Of a DNA stretch of 64,000 nt, positions 33,885 to 40,187 are shown one piece after another. The notes below the pieces were generated by a model, which was not told the origin of the DNA, ran no database searches, and worked only from the letters and a program-made list of their open reading frames with translations. How positions within the stretch are numbered: the stretch's first letter is position 1; the number at the start of each line of letters is the position of its first letter. The position numbers and the translations under genes are program-made. This DNA is from Streptomyces bambusae (GTDB taxonomy: Bacteria; Actinomycetota; Actinomycetes; Streptomycetales; Streptomycetaceae): the NCBI RefSeq assembly GCF_020532645.1, contig NZ_JAJAUZ010000004.1, forward strand, positions 1 through 64,000, written 5' to 3'.

Positions 33885-34847
33885 ATGCCGCAGCGAACCG
33901 TGTTGGCCGTACTCTTCGACGGCGTCCAGAGCCTCGATGTCACCGGCCCCGTCGAGGTGTTCGCCGGAGCCACCCTGCTCCACCCCGGAGCCGGCTACCG
34001 GATCCGCACCGCCTCCCTCGACGGCCACCCGGTCCGCACCAGCAGCGGTCTCACCGTGGTGCCCGACGGCCCGCTGTCCGCCGCCCCCCGCCCGCACACC
34101 CTGCTCGTCCCCGGCGGCGAGGGCACCCGCCGGCCCGACCCGGCCCTCATCGCCTGGCTGCGCACCCACGGACCCGCCGCCGACCGGCTGGTGTCCGTGT
34201 GCACCGGCTCCCTGCTGCTGGCCGAAGCCGGGCTGCTCGACGGCCGCCGCGCCACCTCCCACTGGCTCCTCTGCGACACGTTCGCCGCCAAGTACCCGGC
34301 CGTCCGGGTCGATCCCGACCCCATCTACGTACGGGACGGCCACATCGCCACCTCCGCCGGCGTCACCGCCGGCATCGACCTGGCCCTCGCCCTGGTGGAG
34401 GAGGACCTCGGCCGCGACACCGCCCTCGACGTCGCCCGCCACCTCGTCGTGTTCCTGCGCCGGCCCGGCAACCAGGCCCAGTTCAGCGCCCAGCTCGCGG
34501 CCCAGGTCGCCCGGCGCGAACCCCTGCGGGAAGTCCAGCAGTTCATCACCGAGCACCCGGCGGCGGACCTCAGCGTCCCCGCCCTCGCCTCCCGCGCCCG
34601 GCTCTCGCCCCGGCACTTCGCCCGCGCCTTCCGCGCCGAGACCGGCGTCAGCCCCGGCCGGTACGTGGAGCGCACCCGGGTGGAACACGCCCGCCGACTG
34701 CTGGAGGACACCTCCGACGGAGTTCACCAGATCTCCCGCGCCTGCGGCTACGGCACCCCCGAAGCCCTGCGCCGCGCCTTCGTCCGCACCCTGGGCCAGC
34801 CGCCGGCCGAGTACCGGCGCCGCTTCGGCGACCACCCGGCGCCCTGA
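33885..34847 (+). CDS. GlxA-type regulator (DJ-1/PfpI-like domain + AraC HTH)
   Basis: A 320-aa regulator. The N-terminal DJ-1/PfpI-like domain (about 1-190) has LAVLFDGVQSLDVTGPVEVF, LLVPGGEGTR and the nucleophile-elbow SVCTGSLLLAEAGLLDGRRA; the C-terminal AraC module (about 215-315) has two helix-turn-helices: LSVPALASRARLSPRHFARAF and GVHQISRACGYGTPEALRRAF, ending GQPPAEYRRRF. The effector is unknown; family members respond to amines or carnitine-like compounds. It is followed by a DJ-1-only paralogue, presumably its target. The ATG start has GAGG upstream. A 19-bp tandem repeat array separates the two genes. Confidence 0.92.
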   Translation: MPQRTVLAVLFDGVQSLDVTGPVEVFAGATLLHPGAGYRIRTASLDGHPVRTSSGLTVVPDGPLSAAPRPHTLLVPGGEGTRRPDPALIAWLRTHGPAADRLVSVCTGSLLLAEAGLLDGRRATSHWLLCDTFAAKYPAVRVDPDPIYVRDGHIATSAGVTAGIDLALALVEEDLGRDTALDVARHLVVFLRRPGNQAQFSAQLAAQVARREPLREVQQFITEHPAADLSVPALASRARLSPRHFARAFRAETGVSPGRYVERTRVEHARRLLEDTSDGVHQISRACGYGTPEALRRAFVRTLGQPPAEYRRRFGDHPAP

Positions 34848-34865
34848 GGCGCCCCGCCCGCCCCC

Positions 34866-34940
34866 GAGGCATGTGCCCGCCCCCGAGGCACGTGCCCGCC
34901 CCCGAGGCACGTGCCCGCCCCCGAGGCATGTGCCCGCCCC
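34866..34940. repeat. 19-bp tandem repeat with CAYGTG palindromes, four copies
   Basis: GAGGCAYGTGCCCGCCCCC is repeated at 34866, 34885, 34904 and 34923 (the last copy one base short); copies 2 and 3 have CACGTG, copies 1 and 4 CATGTG. A decayed copy overlaps the end of the GlxA-type gene (34846). GGCACGTGCC is a perfect 10-base palindrome. It lies between two probably co-transcribed genes and contains no start codon with a ribosome site. Confidence 0.95.
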
Positions 34941-35013
34941 AAGACCCGCGCCCGGCCCACCCGCCGCGCGCCCCCGCAGCACGCCCGCACCCGTCCCACA
35001 CCGGAGGAATCCC

Positions 35014-35649
35014 GTGCAGATCGCGATCCTGCTCTACGACCGCTTCACCGCCCTCGACGCCATCGGCCCCTTCGACACCCTCGGCCGGCTCCCCGGTGCC
35101 GAGACCGTCTTCGTCGCCCAGACCCCCGGCCCGGTCCGCAACGACGCCGGGAACCTCGGCATGATCGCCGAGCGGTCCCTCGACGAAGTCCCGAACCCCG
35201 ACATCCTCATCGTGCCGGGCAGCCCCGTCGCCCACGCCCAGTTCGAGCACAAGGAGGTCCTCGACTGGCTGCGCGCCGCCGACGCCACCAGCACCTGGAC
35301 CACCTCGGTGTGCACCGGCTCGCTGCTGCTCGGTGCCGCCGGCCTGCTCCGGGGCCGCCGGGCCACCTCGCACTGGCTGGCGCTGGACGCCCTGACCGGC
35401 TTCGGCGCCCACCCCACCGGCGAACGCGTCGTCACCGACGGCAAGTACGTCACCGCGGCCGGCGTCTCCTCCGGCATCGACATGGGCCTCACCCTGCTCG
35501 GCCGGATCGCCGGCGACCGGGCCGCCCAGACCGTCCAGCTCCTCACCGAGTACGACCCGCAGCCGCCCTACGACGCGGGCTCGCCCGACAAGGCACCCGC
35601 CGACCTCGTCGCCGAACTCCGCGCGCAGAGCGCAGAGATCATGAAGTAG
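35014..35649 (+). CDS. DJ-1/PfpI family protein
   Basis: A 211-aa stand-alone DJ-1/PfpI domain protein, paralogous to the N-terminal half of the regulator upstream. Aligned segments are IAILLYDRFTALDAIGPFDTLG, DILIVPGSP, and TSVCTGSLLLGAAGLLRGRRATSHW with the elbow cysteine. Proteins of this group include isonitrile hydratase (InhA-like) and amidase-like enzymes; the pattern SVCTGSLLLGAAGLL is close to isonitrile hydratases, so that activity is a candidate. The start is GTG with a very good GGAGG site. Its last 11 bases overlap the end of the convergent enoyl-CoA hydratase gene. Regulation by the upstream GlxA-type protein is likely. Confidence 0.9.
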   Translation: MQIAILLYDRFTALDAIGPFDTLGRLPGAETVFVAQTPGPVRNDAGNLGMIAERSLDEVPNPDILIVPGSPVAHAQFEHKEVLDWLRAADATSTWTTSVCTGSLLLGAAGLLRGRRATSHWLALDALTGFGAHPTGERVVTDGKYVTAAGVSSGIDMGLTLLGRIAGDRAAQTVQLLTEYDPQPPYDAGSPDKAPADLVAELRAQSAEIMK

Positions 35650-36391
35650 GCCAGCCGAAGCGGGCACCCCGGCGCTCCAGGAAGGCGGCGACACCCTCCG
35701 CGGTGTCGCCGCTGCGGCGCTGCTGCCCGGCCCAGTACTCCTCGCGGCCGGTGCGCCCGTCCGCGAACTCCTTGGCAGCGGCCTGCGTCAGCAGCGAACG
35801 GCCCGCCAGTACCCGGGTGAACTCGGCCACCCGCTTGTCCAGTTCCCCCGCCGGCAGCACCTCGTCCACCAGCCCGGTCCGCAGCGCCCGCTCCGTGCCG
35901 ATCAACTCGGCCGAGAACAGCAGGTACTTGGCGGCCGACGGTCCCACCAGCGAGGCCAACCGCCGGGTGGACGAGGCCGGATAGACGATGCCCAGCCTCG
36001 CCGGGGTCACCCCGAACGACGCGCCCTCCTCGGCGAACCGCAGGTCGCACGCCGCCGCCAGCTGGCAGCCGCCGCCCACGCAGAACCCCCGTACCGCGGC
36101 GATCGTCGGCCAGGGGAACGCGGCGAGGGCCTCTTCGGCGGCCACCGCGAGGGCCTGCGGGTCCTCGGCCGCGGCCGGCCCGCGCAGCGTGGAGATGTCG
36201 GCCCCGGCGCAGAACGTGTCCCCGGCCCCGGTGAGCACCAGCGCCCGGACGGCGGGGTCCGCGGCCAGCGTCTCCAGCAGCTCCGGCAGCGCCCGCCACA
36301 TGCCCGTGGTCATGGCGTTGCGCTTGGCGGGGTGCGCGATCACGACCGTGGCCACCGCGCCGTCCACGGTGTGCTGCAGCTGAGCGTCCAT
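35639..36391 (-). CDS. Enoyl-CoA hydratase/isomerase family protein
   Basis: A 250-aa crotonase-fold enzyme. The oxyanion-hole residues lie in FCAGADISTLRG and AVRGFCVGGGCQLAAACDLRF; SFGVTPARLGIVYP follows, where the usual catalytic Glu of hydratases (at PE in G-x-P-E) is replaced by the PARLG pattern, so classic water-adding chemistry may be absent and an isomerase or hydrolase role is possible. The C terminus (TAEGVAAFLERRGARFGW) is typical (EGxxAFLEKR). The length is normal. The start is the ATG. It is convergent with and overlaps the DJ-1 gene by 11 bases, and is divergent from the DUF308 protein with 76 bases between. Confidence 0.9.
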   Translation of the reverse strand: MDAQLQHTVDGAVATVVIAHPAKRNAMTTGMWRALPELLETLAADPAVRALVLTGAGDTFCAGADISTLRGPAAAEDPQALAVAAEEALAAFPWPTIAAVRGFCVGGGCQLAAACDLRFAEEGASFGVTPARLGIVYPASSTRRLASLVGPSAAKYLLFSAELIGTERALRTGLVDEVLPAGELDKRVAEFTRVLAGRSLLTQAAAKEFADGRTGREEYWAGQQRRSGDTAEGVAAFLERRGARFGWPTS

Positions 36392-36467
36392 GCGCCGGAT
36401 GCTATCCCGGCCGCCCGATCCTATGATCAAGGGAGTCCGGCAGGGGGGCGCTGGAGAAGGAGCGCTC

Positions 36468-37157
36468 ATGCCCGCTGATCCGACCGGGGCGCCGCAGGAC
36501 ACGCAGGACCGGCGCGGCCCCCGGGAGCCGCAGGACCGCGCGACCGCGCCCGTCCGCAAGAAGCTCAGCCGCAGCTTCGCCCTGCTCGCCGCCCTCGGCG
36601 TGGTCCTGGTCCTGGCCGGCCTGGTGGGCCTGGTCTACACCGGCTTCGCCACCCTCACCTCGATGTTCCTGTTCGGCTGGCTGCTGCTGATCGGCGGGGT
36701 GGTGGGCCTCCTCCAGGCGGTCCAGTCCCGCAAGAGCAACTACTTCTGGCTCTCCGTGATCGTCGCCGCGATCAACCTCGCCGCCGGCTTCGTGATCCTG
36801 CGCCGCCCGGAGGCCAGTGCCGAGGCGCTCACCATGTTCGCCGCTCTGCTCTTCCTCACCGGCGGAGTGTTCCGGCTGGCCGGCGCGCTGGTGGTGCGCG
36901 GCCCGAACCTGGGGCTGGCCCTGGTGCAGGGCGCCTTCGGCGTGCTGCTCGGCGTGCTGGTGCTGGCCGGCTGGCCCGGCAGCAGCCAGTACGTGATCGG
37001 TACGTTCTTCTCGCTCGCCCTGCTGTTCGACGGGCTGAGCCTGGTCACCCTCGGCATCGGGGCGCGGCGCATCCTCGGGATGGTCGACGACGAGGAGGAG
37101 GCCGCGGAGGCGTCCGCGAAGCGTGACCGAGAAGATCAGGAGCAGTCGAACAACTGA
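36468..37157 (+). CDS. HdeD-like DUF308 membrane protein
   Basis: A 229-aa integral membrane protein of the HdeD/DUF308 family. After a 30-residue charged N terminus there are about six membrane segments: FALLAALGVVLVLAGLVGLV, SMFLFGWLLLIGGVVGLL, FWLSVIVAAINLAAGFVIL, ALTMFAALLFLTGGVFRLAG, LVQGAFGVLLGVLVLAGW and FFSLALLFDGLSLVTLGIG. The C terminus is highly acidic (VDDEEEAAEASAKRDREDQE). HdeD helps acid resistance in E. coli; in actinobacteria function is unknown. The ATG start follows GGAGAAGGAG. No partner genes are evident. Confidence 0.9.
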   Translation: MPADPTGAPQDTQDRRGPREPQDRATAPVRKKLSRSFALLAALGVVLVLAGLVGLVYTGFATLTSMFLFGWLLLIGGVVGLLQAVQSRKSNYFWLSVIVAAINLAAGFVILRRPEASAEALTMFAALLFLTGGVFRLAGALVVRGPNLGLALVQGAFGVLLGVLVLAGWPGSSQYVIGTFFSLALLFDGLSLVTLGIGARRILGMVDDEEEAAEASAKRDREDQEQSNN

Positions 37158-37286
37158 CGCTGTCATACGCCACCGGTCAAAATGCGTCCGATAAGTGTCG
37201 AGTTCCTGTCAGCGCGCCGGCCCGTCCCGGCCACGTCCCACCCTTGACCTGTGGAGACGATCGAGCGTGAAGACGGGGGCCGGGAC

Positions 37287-37748
37287 ATGGAAGCGCCGCC
37301 CCCGAGTGAACCACCCGTCTACGACGGCGTCTGGAGGTTCACGGCACCCGCAGTTGAAGAATCCGTTCCGCAGGCCCGCCGCGCGGTCCGCGACCTCCTC
37401 GGCAGGCAGGGCGTCCCCGTCCGCGGGGACACCGCGTACTCGCTGCTGCTGATCGTGTCGGAGCTGGTCACCAACTCCGTACGGCACGCGGCCCTGCTCT
37501 CGCCCGAGGTCGCCGTCGAGGTGGCCATCGGACGGGAATGGGTACGGGTGGCCGTCGAGGACGACCACCCGTACCGCCCCAAGGCCCTGGAGGCCGACTT
37601 CGGCCAGACCGGCGGCCGCGGCCTGCTCCTGGTCCGCGAGATCACCCGCGAATCCGGGGGTGTCTGCGACGTCGAGCACACGGCCGGCGGCGGCAAGGTC
37701 ATCTGGGCGGCGCTGCCGCTCGTGCCCCGCCAGACCGCCCGGCCCTGA
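37287..37748 (+). CDS. RsbW-like anti-sigma / HATPase-domain protein
   Basis: A 153-aa GHKL ATPase domain protein of the single-domain serine-kinase type that Streptomyces has in many copies. The N-box is LIVSELVTNSVRHAALL; a degenerate G1 region (VAVEDDHPYRP) and the lid GGRGLLLVREIT follow, with GGKVIWAALPL at the end. Such proteins bind and may phosphorylate anti-sigma antagonists or hold sigma factors. The G1 box lacks the DNG glycine pattern of true kinases, so ATP use may be altered. The start used is the ATG after GGGCCGGGAC; a GTG at 37251 is in frame but sits on a possible promoter and has no site. Confidence 0.85.
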   Translation: MEAPPPSEPPVYDGVWRFTAPAVEESVPQARRAVRDLLGRQGVPVRGDTAYSLLLIVSELVTNSVRHAALLSPEVAVEVAIGREWVRVAVEDDHPYRPKALEADFGQTGGRGLLLVREITRESGGVCDVEHTAGGGKVIWAALPLVPRQTARP

Positions 37749-37787
37749 CCCGGCCCGGTCACCCGCCCCGGCCGGCCCCCGTACGGC

Positions 37788-38387
37788 CTACCAGCCCGCT
37801 TCCTCGCCGGTCAGCTCCCGGATCGCCGGCCGCGCCGCGTTCAGCACCGTCATGAACCAGGCCGAGAACGGGTCGGCCGCGTGCCGCTCCGCCAGCTCGG
37901 CGGCCGTCACGAACGCCACGTCGCCGACCTCGGACGGGTCCACCGCCGGCTTCGCCTGCGCGAGTCCCACGAACAGGTGGTTGTACTCCTGCTCCACCAG
38001 CCCCGACGCCGGGTCCGGATGGTTGTAGCGGACCGTGCCCGCCTCCGCGAGCAGCGCCGGGGACAGACCCAGCTCCTCGTACGTCCGCCGGGCCGCCGCC
38101 GCGAACGGGGACTCCCCGGGGTACGGGTGGCCGCAGCAGGTGTTCGACCACACGCCGGGGGAGTGGTACTTCCCCAGCGCCCGCTGCTGGAGCAGCAGCC
38201 GGCCCTCGTCGTCGAACAGGAACACGGAGAACGCGCGGTGCAGCCGGCCCGGGGCCTGGTGCGCGGACAGCTTCTCCGCGGTGCCGATGGTGTTGCCCGC
38301 CTCGTCGACCAGTTCGAGCATGATCGGCTCGCTGTCGGTGTCGATGCCCGCCGGGGCACCGGCGGCGGTGGCTGATGTGATCGGCAT
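37788..38387 (-). CDS. idi: Isopentenyl-diphosphate delta-isomerase, type I
   Basis: A 199-aa type I IPP isomerase (Nudix fold), which interconverts isopentenyl and dimethylallyl diphosphate. Catalytic Cys is in WSNTCCGHPYPGES, the metal-binding His are in APGRLHRAFSVFLF and the CGHP motif, and the Glu pair is in the Nudix helix AAARRTYEELGL; VEQEYNHLFVG contributes the second acidic/His set. It supplies the allylic primer for prenyl chains, and the hopanoid operon with its own dxs and prenyl synthase lies 9 kb downstream. The ATG start follows GAAGGATGG. The gene is flanked by unrelated genes, so it is probably monocistronic. Confidence 0.94.
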   Translation of the reverse strand: MPITSATAAGAPAGIDTDSEPIMLELVDEAGNTIGTAEKLSAHQAPGRLHRAFSVFLFDDEGRLLLQQRALGKYHSPGVWSNTCCGHPYPGESPFAAAARRTYEELGLSPALLAEAGTVRYNHPDPASGLVEQEYNHLFVGLAQAKPAVDPSEVGDVAFVTAAELAERHAADPFSAWFMTVLNAARPAIRELTGEEAGW

Positions 38388-38522
38388 GAACCATCCTTCG
38401 CTTCGGACTTCGGCCTTCAGTCTGCCGTACAAAACCGGCTTGTCCGCACTTCGGAGATCCGCGCATGTCTGCCCCCCGCCACGTGATATGCGACGGGGGG
38501 CGGACAACGGGCTCCGGCCGGG

Positions 38523-39770
38523 TCAGACCCCGAACGGCGCGGGATAGGCGATCATGCCCGACGGAACCGGTGCCGAACCGTCCAGGACGAGCACCATGCT
38601 CGCCTCCTCCGGCACCTCGAACGGCAGCGTGATGCCGTACGGGGCCGCCGGCTCGAAGCCGAACCGCGGGTAGTACCCGGGGTGTCCCAGCACGAGCACC
38701 AGCGGCTCACCCCGGCGCCGCACCGCGTCCAGGACCGCACGCACCACGGCGCTGCCCGCGCCCGTGCCCTGGAACTCCGGCGCCGTGGCCACCGGAGCCA
38801 GCGCGAGGGCCGGCGCCCCGCCGATCCGGCAGCGGGTCACCAGCGCGTGCGCCGCCACCGAACCGTCCGGCGCCTGCGCCACGTACGAGAACCCGGGGAC
38901 CCACGCCGGGTCGGCCCGCAGCGCGTCCACCAGGTCCGCCTCGGACCGGGTCGGGAACGCGGCCGCGTGCACCGCGTGCACCGCCGCCCGGTCCGCCGCC
39001 CGCTCCTCCCGGACCAGCCAGCCGTCCGGTCCGGCCGGCCGCAGCACGTACCCGCTGTACCCGTACTCGTGGCCGTGGTCCCGGCGCATCGCGATCTCCC
39101 GCTCGGCCCCGGCCGCCGCCGCGGCCATCCCGGGCGCCGACCGGTCCGCGCCGGCCGCCGCCGCGGCCAGCGGTCCGTAGTACTCGTCCCAGTCGGACGC
39201 CGGCTGCGGATGGACGCCCAGCACGCGGTAGCCTGCGGCCTCGGCGGCCGCCGTGTTCTGCGCGTCCCGGCGCAGCGGGTAGTGCTCGTCCCAGAACGCC
39301 GAGGCCGCCGCCGACGGCTCGTCGGCCGTCCACACGCACTCCGTCAGTACGAGCGTCCCGCCCGGCGCCAGCAGCCGCCGCCACTCCCGCAGCGCGGTGT
39401 CGAAGCCGACCACGAAGACGGAGCTCTCGGCCCAGACCAGGTCGAAGGAGCCGTCCGGGAAGGGCAGCGCGGTCATGTCGGCGCGCACCGGGTGCACCCG
39501 GCCGGCCAGTCCGCGGGCCTCGGCGGCCGTGCCCAGCTCGTCGAGGAAGCCGGCGTCGATGTCGACGGCGGTCACCTCGGCGCCCGCCTCGGCGGCGAGC
39601 AGCAGGGCGCTGCGGCCCGGACCGCAGCCCAGGTCCAGCACCCGGGGCCGCTCGGGCAGCGGTCCGGCGAGGGAGAGCAGCCGCCGGGTGGTCGCATCGG
39701 ACCCCGGACCCTGGCGCGGCAGCCCGCGGTGCAGCGTGAGAAATGCCTCGAAGAAAGTGTTGTCGGTCAA
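38523..39770 (-). CDS. SAM-methyltransferase / GNAT acetyltransferase fusion
   Basis: A 415-aa two-domain protein. Residues 1-250 are a class I methyltransferase: VLDLGCGPGRSALLLAAEAG (motif I), EVTAVDIDAGFLDEL, VRADMTALPFPDGSFDLVWAESS and APGGTLVLTECVW. Residues about 255-415 are a GNAT acetyltransferase of the YhbS type: VREERAADRAAVHAVHAAAF, LVTRCRIGGAPALALAPVAT, EFQGTGAGSAVVRAVLDAV (acetyl-CoA loop, Q-x2-G-x-G/A) and HPGYYPRFGFEPA. An Ala-rich linker (AAAAGADRSAPGMAAAAAG) joins them. The substrate is unknown. The start is a TTG with AAGGG six bases upstream; no ATG is available nearby. A 25-residue ORF with a strong ribosome site precedes it by 60 bases. Confidence 0.88.
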   Translation of the reverse strand: MTDNTFFEAFLTLHRGLPRQGPGSDATTRRLLSLAGPLPERPRVLDLGCGPGRSALLLAAEAGAEVTAVDIDAGFLDELGTAAEARGLAGRVHPVRADMTALPFPDGSFDLVWAESSVFVVGFDTALREWRRLLAPGGTLVLTECVWTADEPSAAASAFWDEHYPLRRDAQNTAAAEAAGYRVLGVHPQPASDWDEYYGPLAAAAAGADRSAPGMAAAAAGAEREIAMRRDHGHEYGYSGYVLRPAGPDGWLVREERAADRAAVHAVHAAAFPTRSEADLVDALRADPAWVPGFSYVAQAPDGSVAAHALVTRCRIGGAPALALAPVATAPEFQGTGAGSAVVRAVLDAVRRRGEPLVLVLGHPGYYPRFGFEPAAPYGITLPFEVPEEASMVLVLDGSAPVPSGMIAYPAPFGV

Positions 39771-39830
39771 CGTGAACCCTTGGATGGAGGGGCTCCGGAC
39801 CGCGGCGCGATCAGCGCGCAGAGGGCGCGA

Positions 39831-39908
39831 TCAGACCCGGCCGGACGCCCGGAACATGGGGATGAACCGCTCGTCGCCGCACAGGGCAGCGAACACCGCC
39901 ACGGTCAT
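39831..39908 (-). CDS. Candidate 25-aa leader/small protein upstream of the methyltransferase-GNAT gene
   Basis: ATG to TGA, 25 codons, encoding a peptide that begins MTVAVFAALCGDERF and ends FRASGRV. An unusually strong ribosome site, GGAGGAGGTGGG (39911-39922), sits two to three bases upstream of the ATG region and is the best Shine-Dalgarno match in this part of the window. It ends 60 bases before the TTG start of the methyltransferase-GNAT gene, and the sequence between has two copies of TGATCGCGCC that could pair differently. It may be a regulatory leader peptide or a small protein. I do not recognise the sequence. Confidence 0.45.
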   Translation of the reverse strand: MTVAVFAALCGDERFIPMFRASGRV

Positions 39909-40079
39909 CAACCCACCTCCTCCAAGGCGTCAAGGGCGCACCACGCGCACAACGGGACTCCTGGTGTCCCTCCGTCACCCTAACACCGGGCGGTTTGTCG
40001 CCGGAAGGGGATCTCAACCATGATGATCACGGTCCGGCGGGCACCCTCCGAGCCCCTCGTTCGCGGGCTTGTCGGGGCG

Positions 40080-40119
40080 TGAACGGGTGATGAACGGGCC
40101 CTTCCATTCATCCGATAGC
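40080..40119 (+). promoter_or_regulatory. Putative promoter and direct repeat for the CDP-alcohol cluster
   Basis: TGAACGGG occurs twice, 11 bases apart (40080-40087, 40091-40098). The second copy with GATAGC (40114-40119) 17 bases on forms a plausible -35/-10 pair about 70 bases before the first gene. The rest of the 39771-40187 gap, apart from the small minus-strand ORF, is AT-poor and featureless. Confidence 0.35.
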
Positions 40120-40187
40120 CTCTGCCGGACGTGTCGCCGCCCCCGCGTGGGCGCCCGTTCCGCGCTTGTCCCAAGGAGTGAGTTCGT

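Noticed and set aside
34866..34940. Possible CRISPR array
   Set aside because: The 19-bp copies are directly adjacent without unique spacers, and no cas genes are in the window. The same holds for the 15-bp array at 13266-13370.
33723..34982. A 419-codon minus-strand frame opposite the GlxA-type regulator
   Set aside because: Antisense to a well-defined DJ-1/AraC protein, with Gly-rich non-protein-like composition.
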